A stretch of 64,000 nt of DNA from Undibacterium paludis (GCF_022568815.1 NZ_JAKZHX010000020.1:53861-117860); one strand, 5' to 3'; positions 8,918 to 17,573 are shown, counted from the stretch's first letter. Notes: generated by a model from the sequence alone, not told the origin. A program made the numbers and translations.

Positions 8918-9433
8918 TTATTTACTGCCATCCTTTCCATCTTTTTCAGCACAATGGCCAGGTATACAGTACGGAAGGAGGGGTTGACTCGTTTCTACGC
9001 CGCTATAAAGAGAGAACGTGAAGTCGTTTTTGGCTGGCAAATCTACTCCCAGCACTTTTTCAGCAATCCTTGAATTCTCTATATCCGTCCTGGGTCTTAA
9101 CAGGAATCTGAAACTCAAAGGGTCAATAATGCCATACTCACGTACACACCCCGACCCGCCACAATCGCGAGAAAAGAGCAGTTGTTCCTTACCATGGCGA
9201 TTCTTGACGCAGGAGGTTGAAAAGTGATTGCGATCGACAGTATATAGTTCTTTCATCTTTCCATGCGCCTCGCCGTAAAGCACGAAAACATACAAAGCAT
9301 CTTGCTTTTCAACTGTCATTTTCACTTCAAATTGTGTTCCACCACACTGAAAAAGCACAATCTCTGCAAATGAACTGTTCAATGCCAAAAAATAAGAGAT
9401 AAAAAGAAAAAGTACCCTATAAGTATTCAACAT
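8918..9433 (-). CDS. Candidate immunity protein D, periplasmic
   Basis: 171 residues from MLNTYRV, with a classical signal peptide (hydrophobic core VLFLFISYFLALNSSFA, cleavage after SFA). The mature part has at least six Cys (FQCGG, TSCVKN, RDCGGSGC, PYCIPGHC), which fits an oxidised periplasmic fold. It follows the lysozyme-like toxin D in the usual immunity position. A peptidoglycan-cutting toxin would need exactly this location of immunity, as with known periplasmic lysozyme inhibitors. No family recognised. A start six codons further upstream (9451) is possible. It stays intact although toxin D is broken. Confidence 0.6.
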   Translation of the reverse strand: MLNTYRVLFLFISYFLALNSSFAEIVLFQCGGTQFEVKMTVEKQDALYVFVLYGEAHGKMKELYTVDRNHFSTSCVKNRHGKEQLLFSRDCGGSGCVREYGIIDPLSFRFLLRPRTDIENSRIAEKVLGVDLPAKNDFTFSLYSGVETSQPLLPYCIPGHCAEKDGKDGSK

Positions 9434-9816
9434 CAAGATGTGTCTTTCCAAGTAAGTTAATTCAGACAGATTTCAGTTTGCTACGAGTGTGCTCTGTTAC
9501 TTTTGCCCTGCACCTGGTGAAACCTAAGAAAGTCAGCTAGTAGGCAACTGTGGAATCGAGAGTGAAGGGCACCCGGCGCATCAGAGCAAAGCGCAGATAC
9601 TCCCATTATCGCCGTGATTCTTACCACGATGCGCGGGTGTGCTTCACTTCTGCCTTCGCTGTTACAGTCCACCAGATGATGTTCATTGATTTCATCGAGC
9701 TCAGGATTTTTCCAGCAAAATACTTCATAAGAATTGACAATATAAAAATAGCAAAATCTCCAGCCAATGCTATCAGGGGTGCGTTTTTTTGCAACGCATC
9801 CTCCCATTTCTAAAGA
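9434..9816. other. Gap between toxin D remnant and its immunity gene
   Basis: I see no convincing gene. A minus-strand frame (9481-9807, 108 codons) starts 9 bases after the toxin D stop, where an immunity gene would be expected. It has no recognisable domain, so it may be a decayed second immunity gene or chance. Confidence 0.3.
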
Positions 9817-11177
9817 TCACTCGCCTCTTAAAATTTTCAGAAACATTTTCGCACGCGGCATAACCTCATTTCGAGAAATATTCAGTGCTTCAGATTCACT
9901 GCCATTGCGCTCCTTTCTATTTGGGCCATCATGATACTTATACACATAATCTAGTCCTCTCAGATTTTTCTTTGCCAGACGAATGTAATCTGCCGTAAGC
10001 CGAACCAATTTATTGGCCCGCTCATCCACATCCCACATTTCATTGCCGCCAAGCCCATTTTGTTTTCTGGTCGCGTTGGTAAATTGCCCCAGGACAGTCG
10101 CACTTGAGGTCCCCGCAGCAGCGTCTGGATTGAAACCTGACTCTTTATGAGCAATAGCCAAAACCAATGCGGTTTGTTCATCATTCAGGCCTGCCTGGAC
10201 TTTTCAATCAATGCATTGATAGCAGCCCTTTGCACCGCAGGATCAGCATCACCGGAGATTCGGGAGCGCCCTGCCAGCCTGTTATTTGAGTAATCAATCG
10301 GTGTATTGATATGTGAGTCCCGGATGATTTTCCTGTTCCGGTAGGCAGCTCCTTTAGGAGCATACAATTTGTCGTAATCAATTGCGTATTCCGAATATTT
10401 TTTTATTGGTGCAATACCCTCATCATTATCCACGTCAGTCGCCGCGCCGGCGGTCTTCAACTGTTACCGTAAAAATTCCACGAATCTTGCTGTACTGTCG
10501 TTTGGATGGTCTTCCTCCATTTCAAGTATATTTCTTGTATGAAACGGCAATGGACGATAGGCCATGACACTTGGCAGGCTTGACGCACTATAGTCACCAA
10601 CAGATTTCTTTGGAATTGATGTGCCCAAATCAAGTACTGATCTTGCGCATGCCTGATCACCTTCAAAATTATGTCCATCTGAAATACCTTGAATCATTTG
10701 ACCATCCCGGTCTTCAGGGGCTACAAAAAATGCCGCATTTCTTTTATAACCAGCTCTTTGCAGTTCCGCCGAGTCATAGGGAGAACATGAACTTCTCGTA
10801 CTAGATTCTTTGTTGACTCCTACGTCATATTGAGATGGAATATTTAAATCAGGCATTTCCCGGCCATCCACAAAATCAACGCCCAATACCGGATGACTAA
10901 ACCCCAGGTATTGATTCAACAATCGGCCGGGCTGACCCGGTTTCTGAGACACATAGAAGTCATCAAAACTCAAGCCAGGTTTAAAAAAGCTGCTGAGGTT
11001 ACGCACTTGCTTCTGTAATAATGGCGAGTCCTCCGTGCCATAAAAATTGGCGTCTTGCATCAACTCACCTACAAGGGGATTACTTTGTCAATATAAAGCA
11101 CTGCCGTCGTCATCCAATTGTAGGGCTTTATACTGTTTAGCAAATTCAGAATCATCTTCGCCAAGGTTGTAAAGCAT
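9817..11177 (-). pseudogene. Broken polymorphic toxin D with lysozyme/transglycosylase C-terminus
   Basis: It begins MLYNLGEDDSEFAKQYKAL, as in toxins C and E, with an AGAGGA site. It then meets an in-frame TGA (11088-11090) where toxin C has an Arg codon (ALY* QSNPL versus ALFRQGNPL). The frame resumes to an in-frame TAA at 10464-10466, resumes again to 10185, and is shifted by one base near 10190-10200. Past the shift it encodes a lytic-transglycosylase/lysozyme-like domain (AIAHKESGFNPDAAAG, catalytic Glu in HKESG; ATVLGQFTNATRK; YKYHDGP). Without the three lesions the product would be ~450 residues. A sequencing error could explain one lesion but hardly all three. Confidence 0.65.
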
Positions 11178-11279
11178 ATTTTCCTCTTGATATTGGTTGT
11201 GGCATTCTTCTGCATACCACAGGTGGTTTAAGTGATAGCTACCAACAGAACAGACGCAAAACGCCCTGCCTGCTGGCAT
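11178..11279 (-). promoter_or_regulatory. Leader of toxin D
   Basis: Counterpart of the other leaders. It reads MPAGRAF...SYHLNHLWYAEECHNQYQEEN in frame with MLYN. The pre-RBS hairpin is GTGGTATGC/GAATGCCAC, with one wobble pair, followed by AGAGGA. Confidence 0.4.
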
Positions 11280-11564
11280 CTGTTTTTAAAAGGGATTAGG
11301 GGATTTGTGTTGTGAGGAACTGAGGCAGAAACAAGCTGAAGGTGTGCTTGCAAAACTCAATGACTGCCATCACATGGCAGGTTTGATCAGGCTGGCCGCT
11401 TTGCCGCTGCAACCAGGTCATTGAACAGGCCGCTGACATAGTGCCAGGCCTGTTCGATTTGGGCTTCTACGTCAGGTTAGTGACAATGAAGTAACGTATG
11501 ATCAGGGCCTTGTTACGACTTGCTGTTACGCGAGCGAGATTTTCTATATCAAGCATCAGTTCCA
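11280..11564 (-). pseudogene. Scar: decayed copy of the leader-upstream region and 81-codon gene
   Basis: The DNA at ~11290-11560 is clearly related to 16740-17010, including GGCAGGTTTGATCAGGCTGG and the 3' two-thirds of the small 81-codon gene (ACCAGGTCATTGAACAGGCC). It has lost the frame. It marks an old duplication that carried the 3' end of the lysis region along with the toxin leader. Confidence 0.6.
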
Positions 11565-11999
11565 TCATTTGGTATTTGTGTTACTGTTTTTAAGATAATT
11601 TAAATGTTGTATGGTCCAGCGTTGTCTTTTATCCGAGAAACTGGCACGCCATCTTGAATGCGCTCGTCCCCAACGCATTTCATCAAGATCCTCTTCATAT
11701 TCAAACCACAAGCTAGTCCCGTCATGTCCCATCGCGACAACAGTATGTGGATCTGGCGGCCATTGCGGATCAGCCGCAGTGAAAAGCAGAAATTGAGATC
11801 TCAAACTGAGCTTTGATGGCAAAGCCATCCAGGTGTCACTCTCAGGGATGTAGCGATCGGCAACGACTTTATCATACATCTCATCAATAGGCCCATCCCA
11901 GTCAATATGCAAATACCGTAAGCGATACCGCAGACCATTTTCTGATGTGCATGAGAAATTTCTCGAAAATCGTTGACTGAAACTCAGTTTTTCATCCAT
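11565..11999 (-). CDS. Candidate immunity protein C, cytoplasmic
   Basis: 144-residue soluble protein rich in Trp, Asp and Arg (LHIDWDGPIDEMYDKVV, SLWFEYEEDLDEMRWG). It has no signal peptide or membrane helix and no family I recognise. Its start overlaps the end of toxin C by 16 bases, so the two are translationally linked. The immunity role is inferred from this coupling and from the same order in the other modules. It is odd that a soluble protein would guard against the membrane-active toxin suggested by the glycine-rich toxin C terminus. Confidence 0.6.
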   Translation of the reverse strand: MDEKLSFSQRFSRNFSCTSENGLRYRLRYLHIDWDGPIDEMYDKVVADRYIPESDTWMALPSKLSLRSQFLLFTAADPQWPPDPHTVVAMGHDGTSLWFEYEEDLDEMRWGRAHSRWRASFSDKRQRWTIQHLNYLKNSNTNTK

Positions 12000-13474
12000 T
12001 TATACACTTTCCCCCCTAATTCCTTGCCACTCTCACTACCAAAATAGCCCCCAATAGCACCACCAAGAATCCCAGCGCCAATCACCCAGCCTGGTGGTGT
12101 TGCTGCCAATGCACCTATACCCAATACCCCCAGACCGGCACCCAGTGTTGAACCACCGGCCCCACCCAGAATGCCACCGGTTTCTTGAGCGGCAACCTGT
12201 CCTTTAAGCTGTTCTGGTGCATCATGCACATTTCTACCCGCCGTATATAAACCTAAGCCAGTCCCGGCAACTCCACCCACTTTGCCAAATATTTGCAGGT
12301 ATTTGATTGACCCTCGACTAGAACCAGATTTATCAGCCACGGTTCTGGCAAGATCAAAAGGTTCAGGATGCTCAGGGCGATACTTGCTAAAATACTGCTC
12401 TGGAGTCAACGATTTATCAATCATATCAGACATCCTGGCCCCGCCCCAGGACAGCTTTTCCCTAGTTGCCAAACGGATTTTCGCACGATTCTCTGAAGCA
12501 CTGTACGCAGCCGCGTTGGCAGCCTCTATGTCATTGGCAAGTGCCGCCGCGTTAACCAAACCGACTGCTTTTTTCGAATTATCGGTAATCGCCTTCTTGT
12601 ATTGATCACGCTGCAATGCATCCCAAATCCCCAACATGCCCTGTCCCGCCGTTTGAGGAGAGCGAGAAACAGATACATCTTGCACATCAGGACTGGCACC
12701 ACTACCCACCTTTACCAAATCACTTGGGAGATAAACTGGAAAATACGCTTCGTTTTCCGCTCCATTTATCGGCACACCATACTGCCGTGCGACATTGCAG
12801 GACTGTCCAGAGTTGCGCAAACGTTCTGCAAGCTTTGCTTTCACATAATTGGGGTCGCCATCTTTTTCCGTCTGCGTACTTTTCCATAAGTATCCATTAG
12901 TCAGTGGATCGCTATGTGCAGCCTCATCAATGCGTTTCTGAGTGAAGTAAGCATCCCTGGACAAGAATTCATTCAACTGTCGCCGACTCATATTTACCTG
13001 ATGCAAACTGTCAATATCCGGACTGTTGATCACTTTGCTCACTGCCAAATCATGCGGACTACCCATGCCATTCAGATTGGCATACTGAATCAACTCACCA
13101 GCACTCGGCGTGTAGCCATAGTTTTTCTTGAACAGCGCTGTCATGGTGTCACCCGTACGACTCAGGTCTCGTTTGTCAAAGTCCCCAGTTTCATATCCTG
13201 CTTTTTCTGATCGCAAGAAATTGGACTTGGCCAGTTCAGCATCGCCATCTATTGCTCCCCGCCCTGACAGGGCGACAGGGGCCACTGCGTCGCCGTTGTC
13301 AGGACCAGGTAAGTGGTAGCCAAAATCACGCTGTGCCTCTGTATAACCAGGTAGGATTCCGAGAGCAGGCAGGGGATTACCTTGCCTAAATAAAGCATTG
13401 TCATAGTTACCCAATTGCAGGTCTCTATACTGTCTGGCAAATTCAGAATCATCTTCGTCACGGTTGTAAAGCAT
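11984..13474 (-). CDS. Polymorphic toxin-like protein C, glycine-rich membrane-active C-terminus
   Basis: 496 residues from MLYNRDEDDSEF (AGAGGA site; the frame is open 34 codons further upstream through the leader). About the first 140 residues are practically identical to toxin E, including LPGYTEAQRDFGYHLPG and GRGAIDGDAELAKSNFLR, then a LysM-like segment (GDTMTALFKKNYGYTPSAGELIQYANLNGM). The middle is helical and Ala-rich. The last ~90 residues alternate Gly and hydrophobic residues (GGILGGAGGSTLGAGLGVLG, GWVIGAGILGGAIGGYFGS) and end in a basic tail. This resembles glycine-zipper membrane-inserting segments, so pore formation is plausible but unproven. No signal peptide. Confidence 0.62.
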   Translation of the reverse strand: MLYNRDEDDSEFARQYRDLQLGNYDNALFRQGNPLPALGILPGYTEAQRDFGYHLPGPDNGDAVAPVALSGRGAIDGDAELAKSNFLRSEKAGYETGDFDKRDLSRTGDTMTALFKKNYGYTPSAGELIQYANLNGMGSPHDLAVSKVINSPDIDSLHQVNMSRRQLNEFLSRDAYFTQKRIDEAAHSDPLTNGYLWKSTQTEKDGDPNYVKAKLAERLRNSGQSCNVARQYGVPINGAENEAYFPVYLPSDLVKVGSGASPDVQDVSVSRSPQTAGQGMLGIWDALQRDQYKKAITDNSKKAVGLVNAAALANDIEAANAAAYSASENRAKIRLATREKLSWGGARMSDMIDKSLTPEQYFSKYRPEHPEPFDLARTVADKSGSSRGSIKYLQIFGKVGGVAGTGLGLYTAGRNVHDAPEQLKGQVAAQETGGILGGAGGSTLGAGLGVLGIGALAATPPGWVIGAGILGGAIGGYFGSESGKELGGKVYKWMKN

Positions 13475-13680
13475 TTTGTCCTCTTGATACGGGTTGTGGC
13501 ATGCTCTTGCATGCCACAGCTGGTTTAGGTGATATGCATCAACAGCGCAGGCGAACACCATCCTGCCTGTCGGCATTTTTTAAATAAATTAGGGATTTTT
13601 TGTTGTGAGAAACTGGGGTGTGCGAATCAACTGAAGAGCTGATCGTGAACCTCAGTCACTGCCATCACATGGCAGGTTTG
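13063..13680. repeat. Long repeat, copy 1 (5' part of toxin C and its leader)
   Basis: Near-identical to 16213-16830 at an offset of 3150 bases. I see only a few differences, for example TGGTTTAGG versus TGATTTAGG in the leader. It spans the first ~140 toxin codons, the leader and ~105 bases upstream. Such identity points to recent duplication or gene conversion. Confidence 0.9.
13475..13576 (-). promoter_or_regulatory. Leader of toxin C
   Basis: Reads MPTGRMVFACAVDAYHLNQL... in frame with the toxin, unlike leaders A and B. It contains the perfect stem GTGGCATGC/GCATGCCAC eleven bases before AGAGGA. No Shine-Dalgarno precedes the leader ATG, so translation from MLYN is preferred. Confidence 0.4.
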
Positions 13681-14015
13681 ACCAGGCTGGCCGCTTGGTC
13701 GCAGCAACAAGCTCATTGTGCAGCATGACGGTCCTTTAGATTTTGTATTGACGGGTGATCGTGATACCGTTGATGGAGTTGACGTAACCACGCACCGTGT
13801 CAGCCACGGAATGCGGTATCGAGTCCGGCGAGGGGGTTGTCGCTGCCTGTCATTGCGGGCTGAGACTGGTGCTGCACCTGGCTTGTTGCCACAGATGCTG
13901 GTATTGCTGGCAAGCTGTCGCTGAAGCTATGATCTTCGATTGGAGCGTGCTGACTGGTTTTTACTGGCAGTAAGCCCGCTCGTTTAGAAGTAATGGCGAG
14001 CCACATGAGCCCCAC
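13681..14015 (-). pseudogene. Scar: fused 3' remnants of the 81-codon and membrane lysis genes
   Basis: The minus strand at 13800-14015 encodes a diverged copy of the end of the 140-residue lysis protein (KRAGLLPVKTSQHAPIEDHSF ... GLDTAFRG versus KRAGLLPAASSQRAPIEDHSF ... GLDTTFRG). A deletion then joins it to fragments of the neighbouring 81-codon gene. The intact originals are at 16832-17573. This shows that the duplicated block once extended into the lysis genes. Confidence 0.7.
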
Positions 14016-14049
14016 AATCGTATTTTTTTATTTACTCTGGAAAGAAAAA

Positions 14050-14077
14050 AAAGCCGATCCAGTTCTGAATCGGCTTT
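14050..14077 (-). terminator. Intrinsic terminator ending module E
   Basis: Stem AAAGCCGAT / ATCGGCTTT with a 10-base loop. The minus strand continues as a run of T residues. It sits ~140 bases past the last gene of module E and matches the terminator stem of module B. Confidence 0.75.
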
Positions 14078-14216
14078 CAGGAAATCACTGATTTATAGTG
14101 CGAATGTAGACAAGTCCTTACTATTGCACCTACGCAGCATGATACAAATTTGACAGGTAACTCGTCCCTGCTACATACAAGTCAAATCTCGCCTTTGTGA
14201 CGAGACCAAACCCCGT

Positions 14217-14750
14217 TTACAGTTTTGCGGGGCAATCCGGCTCGACTTCATATCCCAGAGAGAGATACAAATGCCCAAGCTTCTTTTTCCCTTCCTGCCT
14301 GATCAAGTGCATTCCTTCAGCACTATAGCAAGTCGAGACTGTTGAAATTGTTTGTTCATCAGTAACCTGATAGTTTTTCCCTTTCATCTGGACATTAATA
14401 TTTTTCCCGATAACGGCAATACCGATAAATGGGTCAGGATAATTCACAGGGTTAATGAATTTCATGCGATAGACATGCACCTTTCGTTCAGACAGATTAT
14501 CACTGGAAAAATCGTCGGGATCTGCTTGAACTTCCTTTTCAATGATGGCTTTGGCGCAACAGGACTGCTTCCCTCCTTTTCCGACAACTTCAACCTGGAC
14601 TTCATCTGCTTTTGATAAAGAAGATGGGGTAAACAACAGCGGCGGTTTTCCAGGAAACACTTTTGCAATTCCGTCTGAAGTGGCGGCCACACACATAGAA
14701 TAAGAAGACAGCATTCCCAATGCGAGTACAAACGTTTTTTTCATATCCAT
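14217..14750 (-). CDS. Secreted protein of unknown function, possible second immunity gene of module E
   Basis: 177 residues with a signal peptide (MKKTFVLALGMLSSYSMCVAA), so probably periplasmic. The mature part has four Cys (QSCCAKA, STCYSAEG, EPDCPAKL) and no family I recognise. It follows the membrane-anchored candidate immunity gene of module E by ~185 bases on the same strand, before the module terminator. It may be an additional immunity protein, perhaps orphaned from a lost toxin. Either reading rests on position only. Confidence 0.5.
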   Translation of the reverse strand: MDMKKTFVLALGMLSSYSMCVAATSDGIAKVFPGKPPLLFTPSSLSKADEVQVEVVGKGGKQSCCAKAIIEKEVQADPDDFSSDNLSERKVHVYRMKFINPVNYPDPFIGIAVIGKNINVQMKGKNYQVTDEQTISTVSTCYSAEGMHLIRQEGKKKLGHLYLSLGYEVEPDCPAKL

Positions 14751-14934
14751 TATCTGACCAGTGTGGTTTATCTGAAATTAATTTATGAACCCCAAATCAT
14801 CCCATGCAGATTAAGGATTACTTTCTTTTACTGTAAGGGAAGATTTACGCTAATTGCAAAGCGCGACATATGTGATCTAATCATTGATGACCAAATCGAA
14901 CGGGGGCGCCCCCCCAGCAGATCGAAATCAAGCT

Positions 14935-15378
14935 CTATGATTTGCTCTCACTCGTGTTACCTGGCTTGCATATGAATTGAATATTTTTCTCTTGCGCGAT
15001 ACTCACAAGAAAATTCTGCAAATTATTGCCTGCCGTTTCGCATGTAGGTTTGTGCGTACTTTGCAACCAGCAATCAAGCTGTCCTTTTTTTGTCGAAAAA
15101 CAGTGCAGTTGTTCTTGCGAAGAATCATCCGTCAAGAGTGTCACTACCGTATTCTTCTCATATTTCAAAGACTTGGAAGTTGATTTTTCCTTCAATGCAG
15201 CATCAAAATCAATGCTGGTCTTTTCATCCAGGGTCAGACTATATTGAAGTGCTGTCTTTTCTTCTTTGACGACCTGGTTACTGCTTACAAAAAACAAGAA
15301 AATAATCCCCGCCAGGACAACGGGTGTTCCTATGAACCAAAACAGTGGCCAAATCCATTTATTTTTTCTTGTACTCAT
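14935..15378 (-). CDS. Candidate immunity protein E, single-pass membrane-anchored
   Basis: 147 residues from MSTRKNKW. One transmembrane helix (WPLFWFIGTPVVLAGIIFLFFV, ~residues 9-30) follows a basic N-tail, so the bulk should face the periplasm. Cys residues at LHCFST, LDCWLQ, PTCETA and FICKPG could form disulfides. The start lies inside the end of toxin E (20-base overlap), so the genes are coupled. A start 12 codons earlier is also open. Family unknown; the immunity role is inferred from position, as in modules A and C. Confidence 0.6.
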   Translation of the reverse strand: MSTRKNKWIWPLFWFIGTPVVLAGIIFLFFVSSNQVVKEEKTALQYSLTLDEKTSIDFDAALKEKSTSKSLKYEKNTVVTLLTDDSSQEQLHCFSTKKGQLDCWLQSTHKPTCETAGNNLQNFLVSIAQEKNIQFICKPGNTSESKS

Positions 15379-16624
15379 ATGCTTGCTTTGCCCTCTCAAA
15401 AGCTTTTTCGTCATTATCTTTAAAAATGTACCAGAGATTATTTGGCTTACCTACTCTGGTATTTAATTCGGCCATATCCTTGGATGACAAAGTTACTCCA
15501 GGCATAATTGGCATTTCAACATTTTGCCCAACACCCCACGTTAACATTTTGATTTTATTGCCTATTTGAACCGGTGCACGCGTTACAATTCCGTCTCGCA
15601 TCGCATGTCCAGGTAAGGTGATATTGACAAGCGCATAGTTTTCGGGGTCAAGTGCCTGAACAATATTATTGCCGCCAGTCAATCTCTGTGCCTTCCCTGT
15701 TTCGGCCTTCCCTTGTTGTCCTGGCGCGCCGTTGTACAGAAGTCCTTCATTGTATATATTTGGAATATTGCACCATTTCTCACTGACATCACAACTAGCG
15801 GGAGAAAGTTCTGCATAGTTATGATAGGTGCTACGTGGTTTTGAGCGATCACCAAATGCCTGAGCATACTGAACAGGAAAGCTATCTCTTGGAAATGCAT
15901 TGTACGGGATTGTTACTGGAGCGTTTTTTCCTTCACGGCTAAAATAAAGTAATTCTTTTTGGTCATCCTCAGCTCGATTTGCGAAAAAGCGATCCATATC
16001 CAATGATTTTACTGCAGCACTTGTAGATCTTCCTAGATTTACCAGGCGCAATTGCTCATCCTTCATTGCATATCTGACGTCCTGATTTTTTTTGAATTCA
16101 GTATTTCTTGACCAGAAATCATTTAACTGCGATTGGCTGACTTCAGATTGATGCAAGCGCTCCAGGCTTGGAGTGCCTATGACATGATTCACACTCAACT
16201 CGTGTGGGCTATCCATGCCATTCAGATTGGCATACTGAATCAACTCACCAGCACTCGGCGTGTAGCCATAGTTTTTCTTGAACAGCGCTGTCATGGTGTC
16301 ACCCGTACGACTCAGGTCTCGTTTGTCAAAGTCCCCAGTTTCATATCCTGCTTTTTCTGATCGCAAGAAATTGGACTTGGCCAGTTCAGCATCGCCATCT
16401 ATTGCTCCCCGCCCTGACAGGGCGACAGGGGCCACTGCGTCGCCGTTGTCAGGACCAGGTAAGTGGTAGCCAAAATCACGCTGTGCCTCTGTATAACCAG
16501 GTAGGATTCCGAGAGCAGGCAGGGGATTACCTTGCCTAAATAAAGCATTGTCATAGTTACCCAATTGCAGGTCTCTATACTGTCTGGCAAATTCAGAATC
16601 ATCTTCGTCACGGTTGTAAAGCAT
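15359..16624 (-). CDS. Polymorphic toxin-like protein E
   Basis: 421 residues. The first ~140 residues are essentially those of toxin C, including the LysM-like stretch. After NGMDSPHELSVN the two diverge, although a weakly related helix (SQSQLNDFWSRN versus SRRQLNEFLSRD) follows. The C-terminal ~200 residues are unique (ENYALVNITLPGHAMRDGIV, IKMLTWGVGQNVEMPIMPG), with four Cys around SPASCDVSEKWCNI, and end in a charged helix (DEKAFERAKQAYEYKKK). I cannot name the domain. A membrane-anchored immunity candidate follows, so an envelope target is likely. Confidence 0.6.
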   Translation of the reverse strand: MLYNRDEDDSEFARQYRDLQLGNYDNALFRQGNPLPALGILPGYTEAQRDFGYHLPGPDNGDAVAPVALSGRGAIDGDAELAKSNFLRSEKAGYETGDFDKRDLSRTGDTMTALFKKNYGYTPSAGELIQYANLNGMDSPHELSVNHVIGTPSLERLHQSEVSQSQLNDFWSRNTEFKKNQDVRYAMKDEQLRLVNLGRSTSAAVKSLDMDRFFANRAEDDQKELLYFSREGKNAPVTIPYNAFPRDSFPVQYAQAFGDRSKPRSTYHNYAELSPASCDVSEKWCNIPNIYNEGLLYNGAPGQQGKAETGKAQRLTGGNNIVQALDPENYALVNITLPGHAMRDGIVTRAPVQIGNKIKMLTWGVGQNVEMPIMPGVTLSSKDMAELNTRVGKPNNLWYIFKDNDEKAFERAKQAYEYKKK

Positions 16625-16830
16625 TTTGTCCTCTTGATACGGGTTGTGGCATGCTCTTGCATGCCACAGCTGATTTAGGTGATATGCATCAACAGCGCAG
16701 GCGAACACCATCCTGCCTGTCGGCATTTTTTAAATAAATTAGGGATTTTTTGTTGTGAGAAACTGGGGTGTGCGAATCAACTGAAGAGCTGATCGTGAAC
16801 CTCAGTCACTGCCACCACATGGCAGGTTTG
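16213..16830. repeat. Long repeat, copy 2 (5' part of toxin E and its leader)
   Basis: Partner of 13063-13680. This copy lies next to the intact 81-codon gene and lysis genes, so it is likely the parental arrangement, with module C the derivative. Confidence 0.9.
16625..16726 (-). promoter_or_regulatory. Leader of toxin E
   Basis: Same as leader C with one visible substitution. It carries the hairpin GTGGCATGC/GCATGCCAC, then AGAGGA, then ATG. The in-frame peptide begins MPTGRMVF. Confidence 0.4.
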
Positions 16831-16831
16831 A

Positions 16832-17077
16832 TCAGGCTGGCCGCTTTGTCGCAGCAACCAAGTCATTGAACAGGCCGCTAACGTAGGGCCAGGCCTGTTC
16901 GATCTGGGCTTCCATGCCCAGACTGGTGGCGATGAAGTTGCGTACGATCATGGCCTTGTCATTACCTGATGTGGTGGGAATGAGGTTTTCTATATCGAGT
17001 ATCAGTTTCTTGATCTGTTCTTTGTGCTCGGCCAGAAAGGCGATGATCTGTAACAGGGTGGTGGCAATTTGCAGCAT
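16832..17077 (-). CDS. Small protein at the end of the lysis cassette
   Basis: 81 residues (MLQIATTLLQIIAFLAEHKE ... GLFNDLVAATKRPA), mostly helical, with an amphipathic, partly hydrophobic N-terminus. Family not recognised. It is the last gene before the toxin array, and decayed copies of it lie upstream of modules C and D. That identifies it as part of the duplicated unit. It could belong to lysis control or be the first gene of the toxin module. Confidence 0.65.
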   Translation of the reverse strand: MLQIATTLLQIIAFLAEHKEQIKKLILDIENLIPTTSGNDKAMIVRNFIATSLGMEAQIEQAWPYVSGLFNDLVAATKRPA

Positions 17078-17150
17078 GATGGTCCTTTAGATTTTGCATT
17101 GATGAGTGACGGTGATACCGTTGATGGAGTTGGCGTAGTTACGCACCGTG

Positions 17151-17573
17151 TCAACCACGGAATGTGGTATCGAGTCCGGCGAGGGGGTTGTCGCTGTCTG
17201 CCATTGCGGGCTGAGGCTGGTGCTGCACTTGGCTTGTTGCCACAGGTGCCGGTATTGCTGGCAGGCCGTCGCTGAAGCTATGATCTTCGATTGGAGCGCG
17301 CTGACTGCTTGCTGCCGGCAATAGACCGGCTCGTTTAGAAGTAATAACGGGGAGCACGACGCCAACCAGGGTAACAACACCAACAGCCAGACCATTGAGC
17401 TGCTCTGGCGTGATAGCGACATGGACGCCAAAGGCATCGCCGAACTGGGCCAGCGCGCCCATTGCTGCGGCCAGGGCGGCAACCGAGATGCCGCCGTTTT
17501 TCCAGGCTTCCACATTACTGACCTCGCTTCCTTTGCGAAACAGGTTGATGACTGCATTGACTTTTTCAAACAT
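17151..17573 (-). CDS. Membrane lysis protein, holin- or spanin-like
   Basis: 140 residues. After a short amphipathic N-terminus come two hydrophobic segments (ISVAALAAAMGALAQFG and LAVGVVTLVGVVLPVI, ~residues 29-45 and 64-79), then a Pro/Gln/Ser-rich soluble tail. It overlaps the endolysin gene by 8 bases. A second holin or a holin-like partner is the likely role. The order holin, endolysin, second membrane protein is common in phage lysis cassettes. The C-terminus reappears as a remnant at 13800-14015. Confidence 0.6.
   Translation of the reverse strand: MFEKVNAVINLFRKGSEVSNVEAWKNGGISVAALAAAMGALAQFGDAFGVHVAITPEQLNGLAVGVVTLVGVVLPVITSKRAGLLPAASSQRAPIEDHSFSDGLPAIPAPVATSQVQHQPQPAMADSDNPLAGLDTTFRG

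Noticed and set aside
10464..11063. Separate 199-residue gene in module D
   Set aside because: It is in frame with sequences on both sides across single stop codons and aligns with the body of toxins C and E, so it is part of one broken gene.
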